Positions 33,750-42,018 of a stretch of 64,000 nt of DNA are shown here, piece by piece; position 1 is the stretch's first letter, and the number at the start of each line of letters is the position of its first letter. The notes beneath the pieces were generated by a model. It was not told the origin of the DNA, did no database searches, and saw only the letters and a program-made list of their open reading frames with translations. The DNA is from Chromatiaceae bacterium (GTDB taxonomy: Bacteria; Pseudomonadota; Gammaproteobacteria; Chromatiales; Chromatiaceae). The DNA lies in the NCBI GenBank assembly GCA_024235215.1, contig JACKMU010000004.1:62001-126000 (forward strand), in the 5' to 3' direction. The translations under genes were made by a program, and so were the position numbers.

Positions 33750-35084
33750 CTATCCATTGCCCGCAACAATACCTTTCCAAACCATCGAAACAGCCGGACT
33801 GGGTGGTGTGTCACCGAGCGGCAACTCGACATCTTCGATTGAAAATCCAAATCTGTTTGACATATTTTCTAGCTCTCCGTTTAACAGAGATTGCCATGAA
33901 ACCCGGTTGCCAGGTTCCAAGCGCCGGCACCATCCCTTCGGATTGACCGGATTACCATCGATGCGAATTCCGAAGTAGACCCCGTATTCACTGCGTCCAC
34001 CACTGTTTCCCACCAGGGCGACCGGTTCGCCGGCCTCCACCCACTCCCCTGTCTCCCGAAACAGACTCTGATTGTGCCCGTACAAACTCATATAGCCGCC
34101 GCCATGATCGATAATCAACAGCAGCCCGAATCCTCTCAGCCAGTCAGCAAAGGCGACCCGGCCGCGGTGGATGGCGCGCACTTCGTATCCCAGCGGTGCA
34201 GTGATTATCACACCGTCCCGCTTCAACTCTCCTTCCCCACGGCTACCGAATGCGGACGTTACCCGTCCTGCTACCGGCCATCGGAGCTTGCCTTTGAGCT
34301 CGCTGATCGGCTGTGTCTGCGTCTGCTCCAGTGATTTGGTGACATGCTCTGTTTGCAACTGGTTCAGCAACCCCTGTAGCTGCTCCTGATCCTTAATCAG
34401 ACCAGCCAAGCGTTCGCTGTTGTCACGCATCTCTAGATTGAGATTCTCTACCACCGCTTTCCGCTGCAGCAGGTTGATCTTCTGCAACTCCTGTTCAGCC
34501 AGCTCGCGGGATTGCAACTCCAGCTGCGCTCGCCGCTCGTTGCCGATCTGCTCCTGCTGCTGATGAAGACTCTCCATCGACCGACGGATGCGCTCGATTC
34601 GCGCAATCCGAGTTCTATTGAAATAATCGTAATATACCATCACACGGCTGACTATGGCCGGATCCTGCTGATTCAACAAGATTTTCAACCGCTGCTGGCG
34701 TCCCATTGCATAAGCAGCGCGTACCTGCCGTTGCAAAGCCTTTTGATCTTCCTGCAGCGCTGCCTGCTCCCGGGTGAAAGCATCTTGGAGCTGCTCGAGT
34801 TTCGACTGCTGTTTCTGCAGTTGTTCACCGATCAGGTGCAGACGTCGGGCACTCAGTCCTATCTGCTGCTCGCTCTCTTTGAGCTCGACCAGCAGCCGCT
34901 CACGCTGCGTTCCACTATCGCTCAGATTGGCACGCAGCTTGTCGATCTCACCCTGGAGCTGTCTGAGCTGTGCTTCACTGCGGGCAGCTTGGTTTTCCGC
35001 AGCCTCACTGTCGGGAAGGGAAGTTAACAGGAATAACAACAGGAGCGTGCTTAGCAACCCGATCCGCCACCGCTCTGCTGTCAT
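33750..35084 (-). CDS. envC: murein hydrolase activator EnvC-like (LytM/M23 domain)
   Basis: About 444 residues: signal peptide, long coiled coil (about 30-250), then a LytM domain (about 275-385). As in EnvC, the zinc ligands of active M23 peptidases are missing (GVYFGIRIDGNPVNP), so it would activate amidases AmiA/AmiB at the septum rather than cut. A tail of about 55 residues (from LEPGNRVSW) extends past the usual C-terminus. ATG 35084 opens a good signal peptide; the longer GTG start at 35123 lacks a ribosome site. gpmI, which often precedes envC, is not here. Confidence 0.9.
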   Translation of the reverse strand: MTAERWRIGLLSTLLLLFLLTSLPDSEAAENQAARSEAQLRQLQGEIDKLRANLSDSGTQRERLLVELKESEQQIGLSARRLHLIGEQLQKQQSKLEQLQDAFTREQAALQEDQKALQRQVRAAYAMGRQQRLKILLNQQDPAIVSRVMVYYDYFNRTRIARIERIRRSMESLHQQQEQIGNERRAQLELQSRELAEQELQKINLLQRKAVVENLNLEMRDNSERLAGLIKDQEQLQGLLNQLQTEHVTKSLEQTQTQPISELKGKLRWPVAGRVTSAFGSRGEGELKRDGVIITAPLGYEVRAIHRGRVAFADWLRGFGLLLIIDHGGGYMSLYGHNQSLFRETGEWVEAGEPVALVGNSGGRSEYGVYFGIRIDGNPVNPKGWCRRLEPGNRVSWQSLLNGELENMSNRFGFSIEDVELPLGDTPPSPAVSMVWKGIVAGNG

Positions 35085-35370
35085 CGATAAACCACTCTGG
35101 GATTGGCCGAAACGACCGTTCACTTATGAAATCACTCTGAATGATAATTTTAACCCATTGAAATTATGCAACATAGCGTGCAAACCAGCGGTTTATCTCT
35201 GGGGTGGGAAGATAATGGGATAGTGCGATATACTGCACTGGTAACAACATTAAAAATCAAAAATATATTCAATTCCTTTATAATATCGTTGATAAAATAC
35301 TAAAATTTTCGTAAATAAAGATATACAGTTAACCTTTCAATCAGTCCAGTTTGGATTAAAGGCAAGCGGC
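35085..35370 (+). other. AT-rich divergent promoter region
   Basis: The gap between envC and the ArsR-type gene is strongly AT-rich, more than anything else outside the origin. It has a consensus -10 box TATAAT (35279-35284) pointing to the ArsR gene but no good -35, which would fit a regulated promoter. Confidence 0.4.
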
Positions 35371-35742
35371 ATGGAACACAAGTTCGGTACTTCCCAAAAG
35401 CCGGATCTGACAGCGGATTCGGAATTCTCACCTGATATCGAAGAGATTTTTGCCGACGACGAAGATATCGAACGCGCCTCCCGATCGCTTAAGGCAATGT
35501 CCCATCCACTACGTTTGAAGATTCTCTGTACCCTGGGCGGACAGGAGGTGAGTGTTCAGGATATCGTCGACCAGGTGGGTACATCCCAAAGCAACATTTC
35601 ACAGCATCTCGCAATACTCAGGGACAAGGGAATTCTTGCCTCCCGAAAAGATGCAAACCGCGTATTCTACCGGGTCAGCGATACCCGCACCTTGCAACTG
35701 GTTGGCATGATGAGAGAGGTGTTCTGCTCCCACGCCCACTAG
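35371..35742 (+). CDS. ArsR-family winged-helix regulator
   Basis: 123 residues. An acidic N-terminal extension (about 40 residues) precedes the wHTH: SHPLRLKILCTLGGQEVSV, then the recognition helix region VGTSQSNISQHLAILRDKGI. Cysteines are at about 51 and 120; the classical CxC metal site is absent, so it may sense redox or sulfur species instead. It stands before a rhodanese gene but is separated from it by a terminator. The cue and targets are unknown. Confidence 0.9.
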   Translation: MEHKFGTSQKPDLTADSEFSPDIEEIFADDEDIERASRSLKAMSHPLRLKILCTLGGQEVSVQDIVDQVGTSQSNISQHLAILRDKGILASRKDANRVFYRVSDTRTLQLVGMMREVFCSHAH

Positions 35743-35774
35743 TTGCCCATACTGGAACCTCGCTAATCGACAAT

Positions 35775-35799
35775 AACGGGAGTCCTGGATTCCCGTTTT
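35775..35799 (+). terminator. rho-independent terminator of the ArsR gene
   Basis: AACGGGA (35775-35781), a 9-base loop and TCCCGTT (35791-35797) running into TTC; T-rich sequence follows (TTTTCTATTTT). Confidence 0.75.
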
Positions 35800-35866
35800 C
35801 TATTTTCAGCTTGGACCTGCTCTGGGTTAGAATGCGCCTCCACATTAATATCTGACCAAAAATTTC

Positions 35867-36289
35867 ATGGAACAGTATATCGAATTTGCATCCAACCACC
35901 CCTATCTCTTCGCTGCACTGGGCGCGGTCTCGTTTCTGCTCATCCACAATTTTATCACCGGCATGGATAAATCCGTGGTTCATCCAAACCAGGCAATCAT
36001 GCTGATCAACCAGGAAGAGGCTGTCGTGGTCGATGTTCGCCCGATGGCCGATTTTTCCACCGGACATATCATCAACTCGATAAACCTGCCTATCAACGGA
36101 CTGAAAAATCAGATCAACCGGCTGGAGAAGTACAAAAGCAAGCCGATAATAGTCGCATGCCGTTCCGGAGCCCAATCCAGCAGTGCATGTAAACAGCTAC
36201 GTAAAGAGGGGTTCGAGAAGGTATTCAATCTGAGAGGCGGTATTTTAGCCTGGCAGGATGCCAATCTTCCCGTCAGTCGGAAAAAATAA
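35867..36289 (+). CDS. membrane-anchored rhodanese (YibN-like)
   Basis: 140 residues: one N-terminal transmembrane helix (YLFAALGAVSFLLIHNFI, about 13-30) and a cytoplasmic rhodanese domain. The active-site cysteine C98 is in VACRSGAQSS, and the family motifs VVVDVRPMADFSTGHI and LRGGILAWQ are clear. It would move sulfane sulfur; acceptor unknown. In related genomes yibN-grxC-secB-gpsA run together; here grxC is absent between this gene and secB. Confidence 0.92.
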   Translation: MEQYIEFASNHPYLFAALGAVSFLLIHNFITGMDKSVVHPNQAIMLINQEEAVVVDVRPMADFSTGHIINSINLPINGLKNQINRLEKYKSKPIIVACRSGAQSSSACKQLRKEGFEKVFNLRGGILAWQDANLPVSRKK

Positions 36290-36332
36290 CTCCGCCCCAA
36301 AAACAATATTGCAGCCAACGGATTCAAATAGC

Positions 36333-36812
36333 ATGAGTGAGCAAAATCAAGCAGAGCAGAACCCGCGCAATTTTGCGTTACAGAGGATCTACGTCAAGGA
36401 TCTCTCTTTCGAAACACCCAACTCCCCAGCAGTTTTTACCGAGGCCTGGAAACCAGAGTCGAACCTCAATTTGAACAGCAGCGTGACCAAATTGACGGAT
36501 CATACCTACGAGGTGGTATTGACTGTCACCGTCACTACCAAGGTCGGTGACAAGACCGCTTACCTGGTCGAGGTGCAGCAAGCCGGAGTGTTTATCGTCC
36601 AAGGTTTTCCGGAGGCTGAACTGGGTCCTATGTTGGGTGTTTACTGCCCTAACGTGCTGTTTCCTTATGCTCGGGAAACTGTCTCCGATCTGGTCACCAG
36701 AGGCAGTTTTCCGCAACTGCTGCTGACCCCGGTAAACTTTGATGCACTTTATGTCCAGCATCTGCAGGAGCAACGGAAAAAGAGCGCGGAGAATGCCAAT
36801 AAGGCCCACTGA
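36333..36812 (+). CDS. secB: protein-export chaperone SecB
   Basis: Tetrameric cytoplasmic chaperone that holds precursor proteins unfolded and hands them to SecA. 159 residues. Typical segments are FALQRIYVKDLSFETPNSP near the start, LVEVQQAGVF in the substrate-binding groove and LGVYCPNVLFPYARE, the SecA contact region. ATG 36333 gives the usual short acidic N-terminus; the frame extends back into the rhodanese gene but without a ribosome site. gpsA follows after 60 bases. Confidence 0.96.
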   Translation: MSEQNQAEQNPRNFALQRIYVKDLSFETPNSPAVFTEAWKPESNLNLNSSVTKLTDHTYEVVLTVTVTTKVGDKTAYLVEVQQAGVFIVQGFPEAELGPMLGVYCPNVLFPYARETVSDLVTRGSFPQLLLTPVNFDALYVQHLQEQRKKSAENANKAH

Positions 36813-36875
36813 CAGGCTTTGGATCATGCAGTCCGACAGCGCCCGAAAACATTCCGATAACTTTTTACGCAGGTG

Positions 36876-37886
36876 ATGACCGTTCAGCCGCGCGCATCGA
36901 TCGCTCTGCTTGGTGCTGGCTCCTGGGGAACCGCACTGGCTATTCTGCTCAGTCGTAACGGTGCCAGGGTAAAACTCTGGAGCCACCTGCAATCTCATGC
37001 CGAAGCGTTACAGCGGGAGCGGGAAAACAGCGAATTTCTCCCCGGGCATCACTTCCCCACCGATCTCACGCCGACCGCTGACCTGGTTTTTGCATTGAGC
37101 GGTGTCGATGAGGTTCTGATCGCCGTACCCAGCCATGCGTTCGCTAGCGTGCTGGGGGAGACCCAACGCCTGATACCTCCTGGAACCACCCTGAGTTGGG
37201 CAACCAAAGGGTTGCATCCTGGCAGCGGAGCACTGCTGCATGAATTGGTCGAAAAATATTCTCATATCGCCTCCACTGCTGTGATCTCCGGGCCAAGTTT
37301 TGCTGCTGAAGTGGCTGGAGGTCTGCCGACGGCACTGACCGTCGCTTCCCTTTCAACCGAGCATGCAACCCGGCTTGCCGGCTACCTGCATTCCGATAGC
37401 TTTCGTGTCTACACCAGCATGGATGTGATTGGTCTGGAGGTGGGCGGTGCAGCAAAAAATGTGATGGCTATCGCTGCAGGTATTGCCGATGGACTGGGAT
37501 TCGGTGCCAATACTCGAGCTGCATTGATCACCCGGGGACTGGCAGAGATTATGCGGCTTGGACTCGCGTTAGGGGGAAAACCGGAAACCTTCATGGGCCT
37601 GGGTGGCCTGGGTGATCTGATCCTGACCTGCACAGACAATCAATCCCGCAATCGACGCATGGGTTTGGCCCTGGCCCGCGGACTTACCATCGAACAAGCC
37701 AGACAGGAGATAGGCCAGGAGGTGGAGGGAGTGCCAACCACCCGTGAGATCTACCAGAAAGCACAAACGCTGGGTGTCGATATGCCCATCACCGAGCAGA
37801 CCTATCATGTCTTGTACCAAGGGCTTTCGCCCAGAGCGGCTGTACAGGCATTGTTGGAGCGGCGCCAGAGACAGGAAGCCGAATAA
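36876..37886 (+). CDS. gpsA: glycerol-3-phosphate dehydrogenase [NAD(P)+]
   Basis: Reduces dihydroxyacetone phosphate to sn-glycerol 3-phosphate for phospholipid synthesis. About 336 residues. The Rossmann motif LLGAGSWGTALAILLSRNG opens the protein; ISGPSFAAEVAGGLPTALTV and the catalytic-lysine region VGGAAKNVMAIAAGIADGLG are family signatures. ATG 36876 or the GTG just before (36873) could be used. It is convergent with trmL, with 5 bases between the stops. Confidence 0.97.
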   Translation: MTVQPRASIALLGAGSWGTALAILLSRNGARVKLWSHLQSHAEALQRERENSEFLPGHHFPTDLTPTADLVFALSGVDEVLIAVPSHAFASVLGETQRLIPPGTTLSWATKGLHPGSGALLHELVEKYSHIASTAVISGPSFAAEVAGGLPTALTVASLSTEHATRLAGYLHSDSFRVYTSMDVIGLEVGGAAKNVMAIAAGIADGLGFGANTRAALITRGLAEIMRLGLALGGKPETFMGLGGLGDLILTCTDNQSRNRRMGLALARGLTIEQARQEIGQEVEGVPTTREIYQKAQTLGVDMPITEQTYHVLYQGLSPRAAVQALLERRQRQEAE

Positions 37887-37891
37887 TCACC

Positions 37892-38347
37892 TCAGGCGAA
37901 GCCATGTTGTCGCCAGGCTTCATACAGGACGACAGCAACCGCATTGGAGAGGTTGAGACTGCGATTACCTGACCTCATCGGAATATGAATAAGCTGTCCG
38001 GTGGCAGTCTCCTTGAGTAATCCACGCGGCAAGCCACGGCTTTCCGGGCCGAACAAAAGTACATCATCCGGGCGGTACTCAGGACGGGTATACAGGGTTA
38101 CGCCATGTGTGGAAACGGCAAATAGCCGCTGTCCCTGTATTGCAGCATAGAACTGCTCCAGTGAAGCGTGCTGACGCAACGTTACAAGGTCGTGATAGTC
38201 CAGACCGGCCCGACGCAGCTGTCTATCTTCCAATTCGAATCCGAGCGGATGAATCAGATGCAGGATACTGCCTGTATTGGCACAGAGGCGTATGATGTTG
38301 CCTGTATTCGGCGGTATTTCAGGTTGGTAGAGCGCGACATGGAACAT
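37892..38347 (-). CDS. trmL: tRNA (cytidine/uridine-2'-O)-methyltransferase TrmL
   Basis: Minimal SPOUT methyltransferase of 151 residues that 2'-O-methylates the wobble base (position 34) of tRNA-Leu. N-terminal LYQPEIPPNTGNIIRLCANTG and the C-terminal trefoil-knot motifs FGPESRGLP, IPM and SLNLSNAVAVVLYEAWRQ are diagnostic. It is dimeric and cytoplasmic. Position next to gpsA/secB is conserved. Confidence 0.96.
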   Translation of the reverse strand: MFHVALYQPEIPPNTGNIIRLCANTGSILHLIHPLGFELEDRQLRRAGLDYHDLVTLRQHASLEQFYAAIQGQRLFAVSTHGVTLYTRPEYRPDDVLLFGPESRGLPRGLLKETATGQLIHIPMRSGNRSLNLSNAVAVVLYEAWRQHGFA

Positions 38348-38558
38348 TGTTGCTACGATCCTTGCTCCCGGAAAAACAGACTAATCAGAGATCGTTCAGA
38401 CTCACTCAGATAAAATTGAATAACCTCATTATGGTAGAGAGCGGCATCCACAAAATTCAACGCTTCAAAGGATGAATACAGGCACCGGAATGAGGGTATA
38501 AAGTAACTGGACACGCATTGGCCAGTTTGAAATCAATGGTAATTTTGGATCACCGGTT

Positions 38559-39530
38559 ATGTCCACACACAGCATTGACTCACCTTTGACCGTAAAATTT
38601 TGCGGCTTGCGCCTGAATACCCCGTTGGTCCTGCTCTCCGGCTGTGTCGGATTCGGTGAGGAGTACACCCGGGTGGAGGGTTTTTCCAACCGCGATGTTG
38701 GTGCTGTCTGCCTGAAAGGCACCACACTCGAGCCGCGTCTGGGAAATCAGCCTCACCGTATCTGCGAGACTCCTGAGGGTATGCTCAACTCGATCGGGCT
38801 GCAGAATCCCGGTGTACAGCGGGTAATCGACGACATACTCCAGACCCTGGACTTTTCCGAAACAAGATTCATTGCGAACGTTTCCGGTTCGACCCTGGAG
38901 GAGTATGAAGAGGTGACACGGCGTTTCGACGATTCACCGATAGATGCCGTTGAGGTCAATATCTCCTGTCCCAATGTGAAGGAGGGCGGCGTTACCTTCG
39001 GCAACGATCCCGCCATGTCTGCCAGAGTGGTGGCAGCCTGCCGACGCGCCACCAGCAAGCCGTTGATCACCAAACTTTCGCCCAACCAAACCGATATTGC
39101 AGCCAATGCCAGAGTCTGTATCGAAGCCGGCAGCGACGCTTTTTCGGTGATCAACACGCTGATGGGAATGGCGATAGATATCGAGGCACGCACTCCGATT
39201 CTAGGCAACAACCAAGGGGGACTCTCCGGACCCGCGATTAAGCCGGTGGCGCTTCTCAAGGTGCATCAGGTCTACCAGGTGTGCAAAGCTCACGGAATTC
39301 CGATTATCGGCCAGGGAGGGATCAATTCAGCAGAGGATGCATTGGAGTTTCTTATAGCCGGGGCCAGTGCGGTTGGTCTAGGAACAGCACTATTCTACGA
39401 CCCCCTCATCTGCCCGAAAATCAATCGAGGCATTGCCGATTATCTGACCAGACACAAGCTGCAATCGATATCTCAGTTGATCGGCACGCTCAGGCTGAAC
39501 CAGCCCCCGGCTGTGACCTGTGGCTGCTGA
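38559..39530 (+). CDS. dihydroorotate dehydrogenase, class 1B type
   Basis: Oxidises dihydroorotate to orotate in pyrimidine synthesis. 323 residues. The catalytic base is a cysteine, C137 in VEVNISCPNVKEGG, which marks class 1; class 2 enzymes of most gammaproteobacteria use serine and have a membrane-binding N-terminal helix that is missing here. Flavin motifs include TKLSPN, NTLMGMAID and GQGGINSAEDALEFLIAGASAV (shown in part). Class 1B normally needs the iron-sulfur/FAD subunit PyrK to pass electrons to NAD+, but none is adjacent. Confidence 0.9.
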   Translation: MSTHSIDSPLTVKFCGLRLNTPLVLLSGCVGFGEEYTRVEGFSNRDVGAVCLKGTTLEPRLGNQPHRICETPEGMLNSIGLQNPGVQRVIDDILQTLDFSETRFIANVSGSTLEEYEEVTRRFDDSPIDAVEVNISCPNVKEGGVTFGNDPAMSARVVAACRRATSKPLITKLSPNQTDIAANARVCIEAGSDAFSVINTLMGMAIDIEARTPILGNNQGGLSGPAIKPVALLKVHQVYQVCKAHGIPIIGQGGINSAEDALEFLIAGASAVGLGTALFYDPLICPKINRGIADYLTRHKLQSISQLIGTLRLNQPPAVTCGC

Positions 39531-39643
39531 CACCGGCATAGAGGCCCTCCTGCGGTGTTCAGCCAACGACTTTATCGAGTAATAATAAGGTTCTGCAAAT
39601 ATCGGTCGATACAGTTGTCATCGAATAGTTGAGACAGCGACAA

Positions 39644-40918
39644 ATGATGCAGGAGACGGCTTCTAACAGCCCTACCACAGAGCTACTACGTAGCTTTACT
39701 CCGTTACAGGAACTCTCGGAGAATGAGTTGCTGAAGCTATCCTCGATCACCGAGATCGAACAGGCGCCGGCGGGCCGGTTGCTGATCAAACAGGGGAGTG
39801 AGCAGGATTACAGCTTTTTTCTGGTATCGGGCCACATTCGGCTGCGGGCAGCAGACGGCAAAATCAGTGACGTGCGCAAAGGTGATCCCGCTGCGGATAA
39901 TCCGATTTCTCAATTGCTACCGCGTCGCTACGATGTAATCTCCGTTTCGAAAGTCAGCTTTATAAGAATCAATGGCGCGGATCTGAATAAAATCAAGCTG
40001 CGGAACCAGGCTGCTGAATCTGCCAGCGTCTCTGGCTATGAAGTGAGTGGCGAAAACGATGAAGAGACGAATGAGTTCGAAAATCAACTCACGTTTCAGT
40101 TCCTGCAGGATCTCGAAAACGACAAGCTGGAACTCCCGAGTCTGCCAGAAGTCGCGTTCAGGATAGGCCGAGCACTCGACGACAACGTCAGCGACGCGGC
40201 AACCATCGCGAAGATGATTCAAACCGATCCGCAAATCACCGCAAAACTGATCAAAGCCGCCAACTGTGCAATCTATGGCCGGCGCGGCGAAGTTGAGACC
40301 TGCACCGCTGCCGTGATTCGTCTGGGTAACGACATTACTCATAAACTGGTTGTCACTTTTGCGATGCGTGAGCTGTTCAAGTCTGAGTCGAGCCTGTTGC
40401 AGCAGCGCATGCAGGAACTGTGGAAACATAGCACCCATGTGGCTGCACTCTCCTTCGTTCTGGCGAAGCACGACAAACGCTTCAATCCGGAACTGGCCAT
40501 GTTGATCGGACTGTTGCACGATATCGGCGTCGTAGCCGTGCTCAACTATGCAAAAAACTTCCCGGTGGAGGCGAAACAACCGGAAATCATCGATCAGGCC
40601 TGCCGTCGTCTGCGCGCTCAAACCGGCAGCCTGATACTGCAAAAATGGGGTTTTTCGACCGATTTCATTCTCACCGCCCTCGAGTCGGAGATGTGGCACC
40701 GTGACAAAGGTATCACTCCCGACTACTGCGATCTGGTGATTATCGCTCAGTTGCACAGCTATGTGGGCACTAACCGGGCGTTCGCCGCGCCGGCAATCCA
40801 TGAAGTGCCTGCCCATTCGCGCCTCGCACTGGGTGAGTTGACGCCTCGACTAAGCCTGAAGATCCTGGATGAAGCCAAAGAGCAGATCGCCGAAACCGTC
40901 GCACTGCTCAATTTCTGA
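39644..40918 (+). CDS. cyclic-nucleotide-binding-like / HDOD signalling protein
   Basis: About 424 residues. The N-terminal 120 residues form a cNMP-binding-like beta barrel (LIKQGSEQDYSFFLVSGHIRL), without a full phosphate-binding cassette, so ligand binding is uncertain. Residues about 155-360 form an HDOD domain (LPSLPEVAFRIGRALDD; GLLHDIGVVAVLNYA keeps an HD pair, unusual for HDOD). It probably takes part in regulation; partner unknown. The frame begins at a TTG (39629), but ATG 39644 is a better start. The cyaA gene 30 kb away could provide cAMP. Confidence 0.85.
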   Translation: MMQETASNSPTTELLRSFTPLQELSENELLKLSSITEIEQAPAGRLLIKQGSEQDYSFFLVSGHIRLRAADGKISDVRKGDPAADNPISQLLPRRYDVISVSKVSFIRINGADLNKIKLRNQAAESASVSGYEVSGENDEETNEFENQLTFQFLQDLENDKLELPSLPEVAFRIGRALDDNVSDAATIAKMIQTDPQITAKLIKAANCAIYGRRGEVETCTAAVIRLGNDITHKLVVTFAMRELFKSESSLLQQRMQELWKHSTHVAALSFVLAKHDKRFNPELAMLIGLLHDIGVVAVLNYAKNFPVEAKQPEIIDQACRRLRAQTGSLILQKWGFSTDFILTALESEMWHRDKGITPDYCDLVIIAQLHSYVGTNRAFAAPAIHEVPAHSRLALGELTPRLSLKILDEAKEQIAETVALLNF

Positions 40919-40937
40919 ACCAAAGGCAACCGCTGCA

Positions 40938-41454
40938 ATGATGCACCGGTGTCTGCTCCTCCTGCTGCTGCTCATGGCCACCGTCGGCGACCTGCTCTTC
41001 GCCGCAGCAGACATTGACACCAATCTACGAACGCCCGGTTGCACCCCCGCTCTCTTTACCTGACTTGGACGGAAAAACCATTTCGCTGACCGACTACCAG
41101 GGCGAAGTGGTGGTGGTCAATTTCTGGACGAGCTGGTATCCCGCCTGCGTCCAGGAAATGGTCTCGATGCAGCGGGGAACAGAGTGGCTTGCCCGATTCA
41201 AAGGGCGGTTTATCGCGGTCAATATGGGGGAAGCGCCGGAAGACGTTGCTCAATTCCTGGCCGGATGAGGGTTTACCTGCAAAGTGCTACTCGACCAGAA
41301 GAGCAGCACCGCACGGCGCTGGGGTGTCGAACAGCTTCCCGTCACCTTCGTGATCGACCCGGAAGGCAAACTGGTTTACTACGCGCTGGGTGCCCGCAAA
41401 TGGGACGACCCCGCTTTGCTGGTACCGCGGCGCGCACTCACTTTGGCACGCTGA
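40938..41454 (+). pseudogene. TlpA-like thioredoxin-fold protein, disrupted
   Basis: A secreted thioredoxin-like gene broken in at least two places. It opens with a signal peptide (CLLLLLLLMATVGDLLFAA). Near 41010-41020 the frame shifts: the fold continues (LDGKTISLTDYQGEVVVVNFW) one frame away. An in-frame TGA at 41266-41268 then interrupts it; the frame goes on as CKVLLDQKSSTARRWGVEQL and PVTFVIDPEGKLVYY to 41454. The active site reads SWYPACV, so the first cysteine of CxxC is lost too. All three changes point to decay of a membrane or periplasmic disulfide/haem-maturation thioredoxin. Confidence 0.85.
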
Positions 41455-41480
41455 CAGCTTTCCGGAGTGGCTGTTTCCGC

Positions 41481-41879
41481 TTAAATGGGTCGGATGTGCT
41501 CAATATAGTGCGGCCGGTCGACCATCTTCAGCAGAACGGCTTCGGCCTGCACGGAGAAGCGCAGATCACTCCCCTCGAATCCAAGATCACACAGAATTCG
41601 ACCACGACTCTGTAACGGAATTGGCAGCATATCCCGGTAAGTATAGATATTCTCAACCAGGTCGCCGCCAGAACAGACGGCGGGCATCTGCGGCAGATCG
41701 CCCGCAACATGAGCACCTTCGAATATCAGACTACCCGCCTGCCACCAGCGCGTTCGCTCCACTGATCCGGTCATCGTCTTGATGATATTCGCTCTGAAGA
41801 AGTGTAAAACCACGCAATCTTCCGCGACTTCGATCGACTCGACCTCACTCCCGGGAAGTTCGATGCTGCTGCTATCCAT
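41481..41879 (-). CDS. conserved hypothetical protein
   Basis: A 132-residue soluble protein that I do not recognise. It has alternating hydrophobic strands (VESIEVAEDCVVLHFFRANIIK; SLIFEGAHVAGDLP; DLRFSVQAEAVLLKMV, shown in pieces), suggesting a beta-rich fold. There is no signal peptide or known motif. ATG 41879 has GGAG upstream and is preferred over 41909. It ends 26 bases from the pseudogene (convergent) and lies downstream of ntrC on the same strand. Confidence 0.7.
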   Translation of the reverse strand: MDSSSIELPGSEVESIEVAEDCVVLHFFRANIIKTMTGSVERTRWWQAGSLIFEGAHVAGDLPQMPAVCSGGDLVENIYTYRDMLPIPLQSRGRILCDLGFEGSDLRFSVQAEAVLLKMVDRPHYIEHIRPI

Positions 41880-42018
41880 CTCTCCGCTCCTCAACCAAGG
41901 AGGCTCCAATCAGATCAAACCTGAACTTTTCAGAATACATTGGGTGAACAATGCGACTTTCACGTTGCCAAAGAAGATCTGCCGGGATTATACCGTGGAC
42001 GCCCGATTCCACCCAGCC

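Noticed and set aside
41266..41268. In-frame TGA as selenocysteine
   Set aside because: It is not at the active-site position, there is also a frameshift upstream, and no SECIS-like hairpin follows.
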